Assembly (NCBI GenBank): GCA_021732385.1
Contig: JAKFVA010000002.1
Coordinates: 1 to 46,459 of the forward strand
Length of the DNA: 46,459 nt
Source: Burkholderiales bacterium
GTDB taxonomy: Bacteria > Pseudomonadota > Gammaproteobacteria > Burkholderiales > Burkholderiaceae_C
Reading direction: 5' to 3'
Shown: piece by piece, positions 15,628-27,876 of the stretch
How positions within the stretch are numbered: the first letter of the stretch is position 1
How the letters are laid out: every line of letters starts with the position of its first letter
Position numbers and translations under genes: made by a program
Notes under the pieces: generated by a model
Databases searched by the model: none
What the model saw: the letters and a program-made list of their open reading frames with translations, nothing else
Told to the model about the DNA's origin: nothing

Positions 15628-15637
15628 GGTTTGTCAA
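15610..15637 (-). promoter_or_regulatory. Promoter of the VapBC45-like operon in the right terminal repeat
   Basis: Read on the minus strand: TTGACA (15637-15632), a 16-bp spacer, then TACAGT (15615-15610, 4 of 6). The -35 comes from the terminal repeat itself, mirroring the left end. The overlapping ACTGT-N8-ACAGT palindrome would put repressor and polymerase in competition. Confidence 0.6.
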
Positions 15638-15650
15638 GTACATACTTCGC
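15628..15650 (-). repeat. Right terminal inverted repeat of the transposon
   Basis: Its reverse complement begins GCGAAGTATGTACTTGACAA and differs from the left end at two positions out of 23. It abuts the 8-bp duplication at 15651. Confidence 0.88.
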
Positions 15651-15658
15651 TTAAAAAT
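15651..15658. repeat. 8-bp target site duplication, right
   Basis: TTAAAAAT, identical to 12616-12623. Confidence 0.9.
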
Positions 15659-15870
15659 AGAGTAAAAAACCATAGCGTTACCCGCACGTCGCTGTTGGGT
15701 AAAAGCTTAATTTGATGCTTAAAAATGGCACAAAAAGTTAAAAAAGTGCACTGACAAGGCGGCTGGGCAAGTCAAATTGGCTTTGCCGACGTGAAAATAC
15801 AGAAAAATAGCCTATTTTCAAGCGTCAAAATGGCTTTTCAGCCATAGCTGGTGTGCGGGTAGCGCTATAG
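15651..15870. repeat. Dispersed palindromic repeat, copy A (main part)
   Basis: The left core AGCGTTACCCGCAC (15674-15687) and the right core GTGCGGGTAGCGCT (15853-15866) are near-perfect inverted repeats, with about 165 bp of AT-rich, poorly conserved sequence between. Related copies are at 33484 and 44072. With the transposon removed, it fills the space between the convergent genes ptsI and lipA. It carries no ORF. The lipA stop codon lies 3 bp beyond its right edge. Confidence 0.75.
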
Positions 15871-15872
15871 TT

Positions 15873-16913
15873 TTATGCTACGCTTTTTGCACTGCCCAGA
15901 ACGCCGCTGGCCTGGCTGTCGGCGTGGTAGCTGCTGCGCACCATGGCACCCACGGCGGCATGTGAGAAGCCCATGGCATAGGCCTCGTTCTCAAATAGCT
16001 TGAAGGTGTCGGGGTGCACATAGCGCGCCACCGGCAGGTGACTCAGGCTGGGCGCCAAATACTGGCCCAGGGTGAGCATGTCGATGCCATGCTGGCGCAT
16101 GTCGCGCATGGCTTGCAAAATCTCGTCGTCGGTTTCGCCCAGGCCCACCATCAAGCCGCTTTTGGTGGGCACGCCAGGGTGCAGCGCCTTGAATTTTTTC
16201 AAAAGGTTCAGGCTGAAGGCGTAGTCTGATCCGGGGCGTGCGCGCGCGTAAAGGCGGGGCACGGTTTCCAGGTTGTGGTTCATCACGTCGGGCGGCGCGG
16301 CTTTGAGGATGTCCAGCGCCCGGTCATCGCGGCCACGGAAATCGGGCACCAGCACCTCGATTTGTGTGTGGGGTGACAGCGCGCGGGTCTGGCGGATGCA
16401 CTCGACAAAATGCGCTGCGCCGCCGTCGCGCAGGTCGTCGCGGTCAACGCTGGTAATCACCACGTATTTCAGCTTGAGCGCGGCAATGGTTTGCGCCAGA
16501 TTCACCGGCTCGTCAGCGTCCAGCGGGTCGGGGCGGCCATGGCCTACATCGCAAAACGGGCAGCGCCGGGTGCATTTGTCGCCCATGATCATGAAGGTGG
16601 CCGTGCCCTTGCCAAAGCATTCGCCGATGTTGGGGCAGCTGGCTTCCTCGCACACGGTGTGCAGCTTGTGCTCGCGCAGGATGTGCTTGATTTCGTAGAA
16701 ACGGGTGCTGGGTGAGCCCGCCTTGACGCGAATCCAGTCGGGCTTTTTCAGCACCTCGCCGCGCTGGACCTTGATGGGAATGCGCGCCACCTTGTCGGCG
16801 GCTTTTTGCTTGGCCAGTGGGTTGTGTGCCGGCGCTGGAGGCACGGGCGTTGTAGGCACGGGCGTTGTGGTTGCAAGCGGGGCAGGCCGCGCAGTGGGGG
16901 CGTCAGGCGTCAT
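15873..16913 (-). CDS. lipA: Lipoyl synthase
   Basis: 346 residues. It inserts two sulphur atoms into octanoyl-protein using two 4Fe-4S clusters. The auxiliary cluster ligands are Cys88, Cys93 and Cys99 ([12 protein letters not shown]), the radical-SAM ligands Cys114, Cys118 and Cys121 (CTRRCPFC). The C-terminal RSSYHAD provides the conserved Ser. The N-terminal 30 residues are a Pro/Thr/Ala-rich extension of low complexity. The start overlaps the lipB stop by 4 bp. Confidence 0.96.
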   Translation of the reverse strand: MTPDAPTARPAPLATTTPVPTTPVPPAPAHNPLAKQKAADKVARIPIKVQRGEVLKKPDWIRVKAGSPSTRFYEIKHILREHKLHTVCEEASCPNIGECFGKGTATFMIMGDKCTRRCPFCDVGHGRPDPLDADEPVNLAQTIAALKLKYVVITSVDRDDLRDGGAAHFVECIRQTRALSPHTQIEVLVPDFRGRDDRALDILKAAPPDVMNHNLETVPRLYARARPGSDYAFSLNLLKKFKALHPGVPTKSGLMVGLGETDDEILQAMRDMRQHGIDMLTLGQYLAPSLSHLPVARYVHPDTFKLFENEAYAMGFSHAAVGAMVRSSYHADSQASGVLGSAKSVA

Positions 16914-17629
16914 GGGGGCAGGTAGGTGGCGAGTTTTTGGCCAAGCACCTGGGCGGCTTCATTCCAGGTACATGTAACGCCCATTGTAGAAAGATCCACG
17001 GTTTGCAGCCCGGCATAGCCGCAGGGGTTGATGCGCGAGAAGGGCTGCAAGTCCATCGCCACATTCAGCGCCACGCCGTGGGTGGTGCAGTGGCGGCTGA
17101 GCTTGATGCCCAGGGCAGCGATTTTGCCCAAACAATCGGGGTCAGATTCCAATTGTTGACTCAATTGCTGCGCTGTGAAACTGGCAGGCAAGCGGGCGTG
17201 GCTGCCAGGCGCATTCAGCCGCACATAAATGCCGGGCGCGCCGCGCACGCGGTGGCCCGTCACGCCAAAGTGCGCCAGGGTTTTTATCACCGCTTCCTCA
17301 ATGCGAAACACGTATTCTTTAATGAAATAGCCCGCGCGGCGCAAGTCCAGCAGCGGGTAGGCCACCACCTGCCCCGGCCCGTGGTAGGTGACCTGGCCGC
17401 CGCGGTCGGTTTGCAGCACGGGGATGCTGCCGGGGTTTAGTACATGCGCCAAATTGCCCGCCAAGCCCAGCGTGTAAACCGGCTCGTGCTCGCAAATCCA
17501 AAGGGCGTCGGGCGTGTCGGGCGTGCGCTGCGTAGTGAATGCGCGCATAGCGGCGTAGGTGGGGGCGTAATCCACGCGGCCCAGAAACTGCGTTGGCAAG
17601 CGGGCAGCGGCGGGGGCCAGCGCCGTCAC
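16910..17629 (-). CDS. lipB: Octanoyl-[ACP]:protein octanoyltransferase
   Basis: 239 residues. LipB moves octanoate from acyl carrier protein to lipoyl domains, the substrate for LipA. Visible motifs are [12 protein letters not shown] (76-87), Lys169 and the acyl-binding Cys203 in NPCGYAG. About 25 residues between GIYVRLN and LGKIAAL look like an insertion compared with the common 210-220-residue form. It overlaps both neighbours by 4 bp (ATGA), so the three genes are one coupled operon. Confidence 0.95.
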   Translation of the reverse strand: MTALAPAAARLPTQFLGRVDYAPTYAAMRAFTTQRTPDTPDALWICEHEPVYTLGLAGNLAHVLNPGSIPVLQTDRGGQVTYHGPGQVVAYPLLDLRRAGYFIKEYVFRIEEAVIKTLAHFGVTGHRVRGAPGIYVRLNAPGSHARLPASFTAQQLSQQLESDPDCLGKIAALGIKLSRHCTTHGVALNVAMDLQPFSRINPCGYAGLQTVDLSTMGVTCTWNEAAQVLGQKLATYLPP

Positions 17630-18012
17630 AGCACCACTTTCACCATCGAGTGGGTGGAGAGTGTGCGGTACAGCTCGTCCAATTGCGCGCGGCTGGCGGC
17701 GGTGACGGTGAGCGTGACGCCCAGGTAATTGCCGGCCTTGCTGGGGCGCAGCTCGATGCTGGCTTCGTCAAATGCGGCATCAAACTGGCGCGCAATCAGC
17801 ACCAGCGCAGGTACAAAACCCTCGGCATTGGCCCCCATGACCTTGATGGGGAACTGGCTGGGGTAGTCAATTAGCGAGTCTTTTTGTGCGGCGGGGCGTG
17901 GGTCAGGCGGATCCAGCAGCAGCGGGTGGGTTTGCACGCCGCTGGGCACGTGGGCTTCTGCGGGCGCGGCACCGGCGGCGGGCGGCGGGGCGGAAGCGGG
18001 CGGCTGGCTCAT
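17626..18012 (-). CDS. DUF493 (YbeD-like) protein
   Basis: 128 residues. After a Pro/Ala-rich N terminus (1-40) the DUF493 domain begins at about [11 protein letters not shown] and continues to THSMVKVVL. In many proteobacteria this small ACT-like protein sits beside lipB, as here; its molecular role is unassigned. It overlaps lipB by 4 bp. Confidence 0.87.
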   Translation of the reverse strand: MSQPPASAPPPAAGAAPAEAHVPSGVQTHPLLLDPPDPRPAAQKDSLIDYPSQFPIKVMGANAEGFVPALVLIARQFDAAFDEASIELRPSKAGNYLGVTLTVTAASRAQLDELYRTLSTHSMVKVVL

Positions 18013-18126
18013 GGCCAGATTGTCGCAGAGCCATGCGGCAGCAGGCGCGCCAAAGCGCTTCGCGACGGGCTGAAGGGTGCGTGAAAAGTGAACAGAAAGT
18101 GGCCAAAAACTGGCCAGACAGCGACT

Positions 18127-18714
18127 TCAGGCGCTGCGGGTTTTGCTGGCAGCGCGCCGGGCTCTGGCCCGCCGCTTGAGGGTGAGCTGCGCCAGCCACA
18201 GCAAGTGCACCCCAGCGTAGCCCAGCAAAGACAGGCTCACGGCAAAAACCCCCATGCCCACCGCCGCAGGCCAGCCCACATGCTGCATCCAGACCACGAC
18301 GCTGGCGCCATTAAGTGAGGCACTGGCCTCGCTGCCCGTGGCGGGAATGCCCAGCAGCCAGTGGCCCAGCTCATAGGCCAGCCAGAGCCAAAATCCGAGG
18401 TTGATCGGGTTGGTAATGAAAGTGGCCAAAGCGGCCACCGGAATATTGGCGCGCAGCATGATGCTTAGCAAAGCGGCGGTCAGGCCCCGGCCAAAGGGCA
18501 AGACAAAAGCCAGAAAAAACCCGATGGCCACGCCGCGCGCCACCGACGCGTGCTGTATGCGCCACAAATGCGGCGCCAGTACATGGCGGGCCACTGGCTG
18601 CAGGCGCGGGTGCGCGTCCAGCACGGCCAGCACCCGCACTTTGACGCGCAGCAGCTGGCGCTTGAGCCAGCGTTGCAAAGCGGCGCTTGAGCTGGCAGTG
18701 TCGGTGGCTAACAT
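18127..18714 (-). CDS. DUF2062 membrane protein
   Basis: 195 residues. A basic N-terminal part (KRQLLRVKVRVL) is followed by the DUF2062 domain with ARGVAIGFFLAFVLPFGRG near residue 58, then ATFITNPINLGFW near 97 and at least two further hydrophobic spans. The C terminus is very basic (KRRARARRAASKTR). The family is widespread, found in the inner membrane and functionally uncharacterised. It diverges from the atp operon. Confidence 0.85.
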   Translation of the reverse strand: MLATDTASSSAALQRWLKRQLLRVKVRVLAVLDAHPRLQPVARHVLAPHLWRIQHASVARGVAIGFFLAFVLPFGRGLTAALLSIMLRANIPVAALATFITNPINLGFWLWLAYELGHWLLGIPATGSEASASLNGASVVVWMQHVGWPAAVGMGVFAVSLSLLGYAGVHLLWLAQLTLKRRARARRAASKTRSA

Positions 18715-18727
18715 AAGTTGGAGTGAT

Positions 18728-18790
18728 CTTATTTGCTATTAATAATGTAGCCTCACACCAGCACAAGCGCATGGCGTGAAGGCATTTTGA
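18728..18790. repeat. Possible short relic of an interspersed repeat
   Basis: TTTGCTATTAATAATGTAGC (from about 18734) resembles the outer arm of the dispersed repeat, followed by an imperfect inverted pair around ACAAGCGCATGGCGTG. No CCCGCACGT core is present. It lies in the divergent gap between the DUF2062 gene and atpI. Low certainty. Confidence 0.3.
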
Positions 18791-18874
18791 CTCGCGCATG
18801 GCGCTGCGCTGGCGTATGCAAACCCCTAGAAAACACGCCCGATCGTGGCTTGTGCGCATTGGCGTGAAAAGGGC

Positions 18875-18904
18875 TGGATTTCGACGCGGGTTTATACGTA
18901 TAAT
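18875..18904 (+). promoter_or_regulatory. Putative atp operon promoter
   Basis: A perfect -10 TATAAT (18899-18904) lies in a TTTATACGTATAAT context. The -35 is poor: TGGATT at 18-bp spacing is the best I see. The transcript would start about 70 bp before atpI. No other strong promoter appears before the operon. Confidence 0.5.
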
Positions 18905-18982
18905 CAGCGGCTGTAGAGAATTTACAAGCAGTAACTTGGCTGTAATTTCAACCGACAACAATTACTGTTGCATTGCATTCCC

Positions 18983-19495
18983 GTGACACGCCTTAAGACA
19001 GTCCCGCCCGATGGCGCGCTCGCCGTGCCGCCAGTGGCAAAAGCTGTCAGTCAGGCGTGGCCCGACGCTGATGACGAGCCGCCGGTAGTGGCCTGGACAG
19101 CGCAGCAAGCCCAGCAGTGGCGGCACGGCAAATCGGCGCTTTCCGTGCGCCGTTTGTTCGTCTGGCAAGCTGTGGCGGGCATGGTGGTGGCAGTGTTGGC
19201 TTGGTTGGTAACAGCCAATTCGGCGGCGGGTTGGTCGGCGGCTTACGGCGCTTTGTGCGTGCTTTTGCCAGCGGCTTTGTTTGCCCGTGGCGTGTTAAGG
19301 CCAGCCCCGTTGGGGGTGGCTGTGATGGGATTTTTTGTGTGGGAAGGTGTCAAGTTGGCCTTGACCTTTGCCATGTTGGCCGCAGCCCCCAAGCTGCTGG
19401 TGGGGCTGGTTTGGCCCGCCTTGCTGGTGGGGTTGGTGGTGACGATGAAAACAAGCTGGGTGGCACTGATGTGCCGTCCCAAATCTGACATTTGA
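18983..19495 (+). CDS. atpI: ATP synthase subunit I
   Basis: 170 residues from the GTG at 18983. A hydrophilic N terminus of about 55 residues is followed by four hydrophobic spans from FVWQAVAGMVVAVLAWL to ALLVGLVVTMK. This is the AtpI family, thought to help assemble the c-ring or to act as a Mg channel. An in-frame TTG at 18968 is possible but has no better ribosome binding site. First gene of the nine-gene atp operon. Confidence 0.85.
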   Translation: MTRLKTVPPDGALAVPPVAKAVSQAWPDADDEPPVVAWTAQQAQQWRHGKSALSVRRLFVWQAVAGMVVAVLAWLVTANSAAGWSAAYGALCVLLPAALFARGVLRPAPLGVAVMGFFVWEGVKLALTFAMLAAAPKLLVGLVWPALLVGLVVTMKTSWVALMCRPKSDI

Positions 19496-19502
19496 TGGCT
19501 GA

Positions 19503-20719
<1,217 letters not shown>

Positions 20720-20781
20720 CTGATTCATCAACCTGTACGTCAATCCTGCGGGCGCCAAGCCTGCAAGGAAAGGGATGAAAA

Positions 20782-21252
20782 GTGAGTATTACCGGTACCC
20801 TAGTTATTCAGATGATCGTGTTCCTGATCTTGGTCGGGTTCACGATGAAATTTGTCTGGCCTCCTATAGTGAAGGCGCTCGATGAGCGCGCTGGCAAAAT
20901 TGCCGACGGCCTGGCGGCGGCTGACAAAGCCAAGTCCGAATTGAGCGCTGCCAATCAGCGTGTCGATGAAGCCCTGGCCAAATCCAAAGCCGAAGCAGCG
21001 ACCCGCCTGGCCGATGCCGAGCGCCGCGCCAGCCTGGTGATTGAAGAGGCCAAGGCCCGCGCTACCGAAGAAGCCAAGCGCATCGTTGCTGCCGCGCAGG
21101 ACGAGGCCAAGCAGCAAGTGATTGCGGCCCGCGAGGCATTGCGCGACGAAGTGGCGGCCCTGGCCGTCAAGGGCGCCGAGCAAATCTTGCGCAAGGAAGT
21201 CGATGCCAAGGTGCATGCTGGCTTGCTGGCCCAACTCAAGTCCGAGCTGTAG
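20782..21252 (+). CDS. atpF: F0F1 ATP synthase subunit b
   Basis: 156 residues starting with GTG, preceded by AAGGAAAGGGATG. One N-terminal membrane helix ([19 protein letters not shown]) is followed by a long Ala/Glu/Lys-rich coiled coil. It is the peripheral stalk that holds delta and alpha against rotation. Confidence 0.95.
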   Translation: MSITGTLVIQMIVFLILVGFTMKFVWPPIVKALDERAGKIADGLAAADKAKSELSAANQRVDEALAKSKAEAATRLADAERRASLVIEEAKARATEEAKRIVAAAQDEAKQQVIAAREALRDEVAALAVKGAEQILRKEVDAKVHAGLLAQLKSEL

Positions 21253-21262
21253 GCGATCTGAC

Positions 21263-21805
21263 ATGGCAGAACTCGCAACCATTGCCCGGCCTTACGCAGA
21301 GGCGCTCTACCAGGCGTCGCAAGCGGCTGCCGCGCCCGATCTGAATGCCACAGCGGCCTGGCTCGACGAACTGGCAGCCATTGCGGCCAACACCGAGCTA
21401 CAGCAATTGGCAGACAACCCCAAGGTCACGGCGCAGCAGGTGTTTGAGCTGATCAAGGGCATTGCCAAGACGCCACTCGGCGACACCTCGGGCAATTTCC
21501 TCAAGGCCGTACTGGGCAATGACCGCCTGAAGGTCTTGCCCGAAATTGCGCAGCAATTTCACCAGCTCAAAAACCGCCACGGCGGCCGCTTTGATGCAGT
21601 AGTGCAAAGCGCTTTCCCGATTGATGCCGCCCAACTGCTGGAGCTGGCGGGCAGCCTGGAGAAACGCTTTGGTCGCAAGCTGAATTTATCGGTGGCGTTG
21701 CTGCCGGAATTGATTGGCGGTATTCGCGTGGTCGTGGGCGACGAGGTGCTGGACACTTCCGTCAAAGCCCGTTTACAACAAATGAAAGCGGCGTTGACAG
21801 CTTGA
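21263..21805 (+). CDS. atpH: F0F1 ATP synthase subunit delta
   Basis: 180 residues beginning [17 protein letters not shown], the family-typical N-terminal helix. The C-terminal [18 protein letters not shown] strand-helix is conserved. Delta links the b dimer to the top of the alpha3beta3 hexamer. The ATG lies 10 bp after atpF. Confidence 0.95.
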   Translation: MAELATIARPYAEALYQASQAAAAPDLNATAAWLDELAAIAANTELQQLADNPKVTAQQVFELIKGIAKTPLGDTSGNFLKAVLGNDRLKVLPEIAQQFHQLKNRHGGRFDAVVQSAFPIDAAQLLELAGSLEKRFGRKLNLSVALLPELIGGIRVVVGDEVLDTSVKARLQQMKAALTA

Positions 21806-21862
21806 GCCGCAAGGTTGCAGCAATCGCCGCCACAGGTTAACCAAAGAAAGTAGGAAAGAGTC

Positions 21863-23416
21863 ATGCAACTCAATCCCGTAGAAATTTCCGAGCTGATCAA
21901 GAGCCGTATTCAGGGTTTGGCCGAGAGCGCCAACATCCGCAACCAGGGCGTGGTGGTGTCGGTGACTGACGGCATTTGCCGCATTCACGGCCTGTCGGAT
22001 GCCATGCAAGGCGAGATGCTCGAGTTCCCGGCGCAGCCCGATGGCTCGCCCTCCTATGGCCTGGCGCTGAACCTCGAGCGCGACTCGGTCGGCTCGGTGA
22101 TTTTGGGCGAGTACGAGCATATTTCTGAAGGCGATACGGTCAAGTGCACGGGCCGCATTCTGGAAGTGCCGGTCGGCCCTGAGCTGATTGGCCGCGTGGT
22201 CAATGCGCTGGGCCAGCCGATTGACGGCAAGGGCCCGATTAACGCCAAGATGACCGATGTGATTGAAAAAGTGGCGCCGGGCGTGATTGCGCGCCAGTCG
22301 GTCAGCCAGCCCATGCAAACCGGACTGAAGTCGATTGACTCCATGGTGCCGGTGGGCCGCGGCCAGCGCGAGTTGATTATTGGCGACCGCCAGACCGGCA
22401 AGACGGCGGTGGCGATTGACACCATCATCAACCAAAAAGGTCAGCACATGACCTGCGTTTATGTGGCGATTGGCCAGAAGGCCTCGTCAATCAAAAACGT
22501 GGTGCGTTCACTTGAGCAAGCCGGTGCGATGGACTACACGATTGTGGTCGCTGCATCGGCTTCCGAATCGGCGGCCATGCAGTTTGTCAGCGCCTACTCT
22601 GGCTGCACCATGGGCGAGTACTTCCGCGACCGTGGCCAAGACGCGCTGATTATTTACGATGACTTGTCCAAACAAGCTGTGGCCTACCGCCAGGTTTCCT
22701 TGTTGCTGCGTCGCCCACCGGGCCGCGAAGCCTACCCTGGCGACGTGTTTTATCTCCACAGCCGTTTGCTCGAACGCGCTGCCCGCGTCAATGCCGACTA
22801 CGTAGAGAAATTCACCAAGGGCGAAGTCAAAGGCAAAACCGGCTCGCTCACCGCGCTGCCGATTATTGAAACGCAGGCCGGTGACGTGTCGGCCTTTGTG
22901 CCCACCAACGTGATCTCGATCACCGACGGCCAGATTTTTCTGGAAACCAGCCTGTTCAACGCCGGTGTGCGTCCCGCTATCAATGCCGGTATTTCGGTGT
23001 CACGCGTGGGCGGCGCTGCGCAGACCAAGCTGATCAAGAATTTGTCGGGTGGTATCCGTACCGACCTGGCGCAGTACCGCGAGTTGGCTGCCTTTGCGCA
23101 GTTTGCTTCGGATCTGGACGAAGCCACCCGCAAGCAACTCGACCGCGGTGCCCGCGTCACCGAGTTGCTCAAGCAGGCACAGTACAGCCCGCAGCCCATC
23201 AGCCTGATGGCCTCTACGCTGTTTGCCGTGAACAAGGGCTTTGTCGACAATGTGGAAGTCAAACGCGTGCTGGCCTTTGAGTCGGGCCTGCATGCGTATC
23301 TGAAAGACAAGCACGCCCCGCTGCTGGCCAAGCTGGAAGCCGACAAAGCCATGGACAAGGATGCCGAGGCTGAAATGACGGCGGCTGTTACCGCTTTCAA
23401 AGCTTCGTTTGCTTGA
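21863..23416 (+). CDS. atpA: F0F1 ATP synthase subunit alpha
   Basis: 517 residues. The P-loop is GDRQTGKT at about 174-181, the Walker B region is [10 protein letters not shown] and the catalytic arginine-finger region is [16 protein letters not shown]. The alpha subunit holds non-catalytic nucleotide sites and supplies the arginine finger. Length is normal (E. coli 513). Confidence 0.98.
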   Translation: MQLNPVEISELIKSRIQGLAESANIRNQGVVVSVTDGICRIHGLSDAMQGEMLEFPAQPDGSPSYGLALNLERDSVGSVILGEYEHISEGDTVKCTGRILEVPVGPELIGRVVNALGQPIDGKGPINAKMTDVIEKVAPGVIARQSVSQPMQTGLKSIDSMVPVGRGQRELIIGDRQTGKTAVAIDTIINQKGQHMTCVYVAIGQKASSIKNVVRSLEQAGAMDYTIVVAASASESAAMQFVSAYSGCTMGEYFRDRGQDALIIYDDLSKQAVAYRQVSLLLRRPPGREAYPGDVFYLHSRLLERAARVNADYVEKFTKGEVKGKTGSLTALPIIETQAGDVSAFVPTNVISITDGQIFLETSLFNAGVRPAINAGISVSRVGGAAQTKLIKNLSGGIRTDLAQYRELAAFAQFASDLDEATRKQLDRGARVTELLKQAQYSPQPISLMASTLFAVNKGFVDNVEVKRVLAFESGLHAYLKDKHAPLLAKLEADKAMDKDAEAEMTAAVTAFKASFA

Positions 23417-23447
23417 TGCCCTGGCTTTCTAGTACACAGGAGTCGTC

Positions 23448-24320
23448 ATGGCAGTAGGCAAGGAAATACGCGGCAAGATCAAATCGGTGGAGAACACCAA
23501 GAAGATCACCAAGGCCATGGAAATGGTGGCTGCTTCCAAAATGCGCAAGGCGCAGGAGCGCATGCGTGCGGCCCGCCCGTACGCCGAGAAGATTCGCACC
23601 ATCACCGTCAATCTGGGCAAAGCCAACCCGGAGTACACGCACGCCTTTATGCGCACCAACTCCGCATCGGTGGCAGGCTTCATCGTTGTCACCACCGACA
23701 AAGGCCTGTGCGGCGGCTTGAACACCAACGTGCTGCGGCTGGTTACCAACAAGCTGCGCGAGCTCAAGAACGAGGGCATCAGCACGCAGGCTGTAGCCAT
23801 CGGCAACAAGGGTTTGGGCTTCTTGAACCGCATTGGTGCACAAGTGGTGTCGCACGTGACGCAAATGGGCGACAAGCCGCATCTGGACAAGCTGATTGGC
23901 CCAGTCAAGGTGCTGCTGGATGCGTATGCCGAGGGCAAGCTCAGCGCTGTCTACCTGTGCTACACGCAGTTTGAAAACACCATGCGGCAAGAGCCGGTGG
24001 TCGAGCAGTTGCTGCCACTGTCTGCCGAGCGCATGCAGGCAACCAATGCCAAGGCCGAGCCCGGCTGGGACTATATCTACGAGCCCGATGCACAAACCGT
24101 GATCGACGATCTGCTGGTGCGCTATGTGGAGGCGCTGGTGTACCAGGCGGTGGCCGAGAACATGGCATCCGAGCAATCGGCGCGCATGGTGGCCATGAAG
24201 GCCGCCACCGACAACGCTGGCAGCGTGATTGGCGAATTGAAGCTGATCTACAACAAGACCCGCCAGGCGGCGATTACCAAAGAATTGTCTGAAATCGTAG
24301 CGGGCGCCGCCGCGGTTTAA
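23448..24320 (+). CDS. atpG: F0F1 ATP synthase subunit gamma
   Basis: 290 residues. The N-terminal helix [22 protein letters not shown] and the C-terminal [19 protein letters not shown] helix form the rotor shaft; [10 protein letters not shown] near residue 84 is conserved. It couples c-ring rotation to catalysis in beta. ACACAGGAGTCGTC precedes the ATG. Confidence 0.97.
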   Translation: MAVGKEIRGKIKSVENTKKITKAMEMVAASKMRKAQERMRAARPYAEKIRTITVNLGKANPEYTHAFMRTNSASVAGFIVVTTDKGLCGGLNTNVLRLVTNKLRELKNEGISTQAVAIGNKGLGFLNRIGAQVVSHVTQMGDKPHLDKLIGPVKVLLDAYAEGKLSAVYLCYTQFENTMRQEPVVEQLLPLSAERMQATNAKAEPGWDYIYEPDAQTVIDDLLVRYVEALVYQAVAENMASEQSARMVAMKAATDNAGSVIGELKLIYNKTRQAAITKELSEIVAGAAAV

Positions 24321-25754
<1,434 letters not shown>

Positions 25755-25818
25755 AAACTTGGTGGGGCAGACCGCACTCGCGCAGCGACACGCACTGTCC
25801 CCAACTGATTAGGAAATC

Positions 25819-26235
25819 ATGAACACCATCCATGTTGATGTCGTCAGTGCCGAGGAGTCCATCTTCTCGGGCGAAGCCCGGTTTGTTGCCCTGCCAGGGG
25901 AGACGGGCGAGTTGGGAATTTACCCACGCCACACTCCCTTGATCACCCGCATCAAGGCAGGCTCGGTGCGGATTGAAAAGGCCGACGGAACGGAAGAGTT
26001 TGTGTTTGTGGCTGGCGGTGTGCTGGAAGTGCAGCCCCATTGCGTCACCGTGTTGTCCGACACCGCCATTCGCGGCAAAGACCTCGATGACGAAAAAGCC
26101 AATGCGGCCAAGGCCGCCGCTGAAGAAGCGCTGAAAAACGCCAAGAACGACATTGACTTTGCCTCTGCGCAGTCTGAGCTGGCCGTCATGGCTGCACAAA
26201 TTGCCGCGCTGCGCAAATACCGCCAGAAAAAGTAA
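25819..26235 (+). CDS. atpC: F0F1 ATP synthase subunit epsilon
   Basis: 138 residues: an N-terminal beta sandwich ([21 protein letters not shown], then [12 protein letters not shown]) and a C-terminal Ala/Lys-rich two-helix domain that can inhibit ATPase activity. It closes the operon and is followed by a terminator. Confidence 0.96.
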   Translation: MNTIHVDVVSAEESIFSGEARFVALPGETGELGIYPRHTPLITRIKAGSVRIEKADGTEEFVFVAGGVLEVQPHCVTVLSDTAIRGKDLDDEKANAAKAAAEEALKNAKNDIDFASAQSELAVMAAQIAALRKYRQKK

Positions 26236-26260
26236 GGCACATACTGCGCTGACGCCTCAA

Positions 26261-26288
26261 GGCCTTGCTCCACCAGCAAGGCCTTTTT
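26261..26288 (+). terminator. Rho-independent terminator of the atp operon
   Basis: GGCCTTGCT (26261-26269) pairs perfectly with AGCAAGGCC (26275-26283), loop CCACC, followed by TTTTTG. Confidence 0.93.
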
Positions 26289-26349
26289 GTTTGGCGGTGT
26301 TCTTTTAATTTGTCCAAACGCGGCAAAATCTGTGTAACCCTTGCCTACC

Positions 26350-26799
26350 ATGCCCAAAGCCAAACCGCCCCTTGTCCATGTCAGCGCCAGCGTTGACGAA
26401 GTGGAAGCCGCGTTTTATGAAGCGCTGCAAAAAGCCAACATAGACAGGCTCATGGCTTGCTGGGCCGATGAAGACGAGATCGTCTGTATTCACCCTGGCG
26501 GTCCTCGGCTAGTTGGTCCACTGGCGGTACGCGCCAGTTTTGAAGCCGTGTTTGCCAACGGCACGGTGCGCGCTTTTCCTACGCGGGTTCGCAAGGTGGA
26601 GTCGCTGTCGAGCACCTTGCACAGCGTGCTCGAGCGCATCGAGCTGCTGACTAAAGACGGCCCGCGCGAGGCCTACGTGATTGCCACCAACATCTACCAC
26701 AAGACCGCGCAAGGCTGGTGCCTGGTGGCTCACCATGCCAGCCCTGGCACGGCGCAAGAGATGCAGGAAGTCAATGACTCGCCAACCGTTTTGCACTAA
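26350..26799 (+). CDS. SnoaL/NTF2-like domain protein
   Basis: 149 residues. The pattern DEVEAAFYEALQKANIDRLMACWADEDEIVCIHPGG, spread over 14-49, is typical of the DUF4440/SnoaL-like cone-shaped fold, ending with a WCLVAHHAS strand. Members bind small ligands or assist enzymes; no catalytic role can be read here. The ATG at 26350 was preferred over a TTG at 26341. Confidence 0.78.
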   Translation: MPKAKPPLVHVSASVDEVEAAFYEALQKANIDRLMACWADEDEIVCIHPGGPRLVGPLAVRASFEAVFANGTVRAFPTRVRKVESLSSTLHSVLERIELLTKDGPREAYVIATNIYHKTAQGWCLVAHHASPGTAQEMQEVNDSPTVLH

Positions 26800-26835
26800 G
26801 CCAGCCCACAGCGCAGGCGGGCAGCTGGCGGCAGC

Positions 26836-27876
26836 ATGCGCACCATGAATTACCAGGCACCATGGTGGCTGCCAGGCGGCCACGCGCAGACCATCTGGCC
26901 GGCCTTGTTTGCCATGCGCAGCGAGCAGTCCGCACCGGTTTACCGGCGTGAGCGCTGGGCAACGCCCGACGCTGACTTTATTGACGTGGATTTTTCCGAG
27001 CCCTGCAATACGCCTGCGCGTGGCCTGCTGGTGCTGTTTCATGGACTGGAGGGGTCGTCGGCCAGCCACTACGCGCTGGCCTTTGCGGATTACGCCCGCC
27101 GCAGCGGGCTGTCGTATGCAGTGGTACATTTCCGCGGCTGCAGCGGCGAGGTCAACCGCGCGCCGCGCGCTTACCACAGCGGAGATTTTGAAGAAATTGA
27201 CTGGATCTTGCGACGCATGCGCCAACGCGCCAATCAGCAGGGGCATGCGCAATTACTGGCGGTTGGGATTTCATTGGGCGGCAATGCGCTGATGCGTTGG
27301 GCCGGTGAACTGGAAGTGCAAGCCAGTACTATGGTGCAAGCGCTCGCGGCTGTCAGCGCGCCGCTGGATTTGACAGCCAGTGGCAAGGCACTGGGGCAGG
27401 GATTGAATCGCTATATCTACACCCCCATGTTTTTGCGCAGCATGAAGCCGCGCGCGCTGCAACGCTGGCAGTTGCACCCTGGCTTGTTTGATTGCCAGCG
27501 CATGCGCTCAGCGCGCAATCTCTACGAATTTGACAACGTATTTACTGCGCCAGTGCACGGTTTCAAAGACGCCTTTGATTACTGGCAGCGGGCTTCTGCC
27601 AAGCCCCATTTGCAGCGCATCAGGGTGCCCAGTCTGCTACTCAATTCGGCCAACGATCCGTTTATTCCGGCGCACAGCCTGCCGCAACCGCACGAGGTGA
27701 GCCGCCAGGTCACGCTGTGGCAGCCTGGGCAGGGCGGCCATGTGGGCTATGCCAGTGGCAACTGGCCAGCTCATTTGCAGGCCATGACGCATGCCGTTGG
27801 CGGCTTTTTGTGCCAGCATTTGGCAATGGCGCACACAATAGCGCCTGACGCTGAAAAAATCGCTGTCTATGGATGA
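26836..27876 (+). CDS. YheT-type alpha/beta hydrolase
   Basis: 346 residues. The N-terminal WWLPGGHAQTIWPALF is the YheT-family signature. The catalytic triad is visible as Ser146 in GISLGGN, Asp in NSANDPFIP near residue 276 and His in GGHVGYASG near residue 302. FHGLEGSS forms the oxyanion strand. The natural substrate of the family is not established. Its 3' end overlaps the next gene by 8 bp. Confidence 0.88.
   Translation: MRTMNYQAPWWLPGGHAQTIWPALFAMRSEQSAPVYRRERWATPDADFIDVDFSEPCNTPARGLLVLFHGLEGSSASHYALAFADYARRSGLSYAVVHFRGCSGEVNRAPRAYHSGDFEEIDWILRRMRQRANQQGHAQLLAVGISLGGNALMRWAGELEVQASTMVQALAAVSAPLDLTASGKALGQGLNRYIYTPMFLRSMKPRALQRWQLHPGLFDCQRMRSARNLYEFDNVFTAPVHGFKDAFDYWQRASAKPHLQRIRVPSLLLNSANDPFIPAHSLPQPHEVSRQVTLWQPGQGGHVGYASGNWPAHLQAMTHAVGGFLCQHLAMAHTIAPDAEKIAVYG

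Larger units (their letters stand above)
12624..15650. mobile_element. IS1595-family transposon with toxin cargo, 3,027 bp
   Basis: The ends are 23-bp inverted repeats (12624-12646 and 15628-15650, 21 of 23 matching), bounded by a perfect 8-bp direct repeat. Inside, from left to right: a transposase (+), a structured leader with terminator and a PemK/MazF-like toxin (+), then a 55-residue ORF, a VapC45-like toxin and a VapB45-like antitoxin (all -). IS1595-family elements are known to carry passenger genes. The interior appears more AT-rich than the flanks. All parts look intact, so it may still be mobile. Confidence 0.9.
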
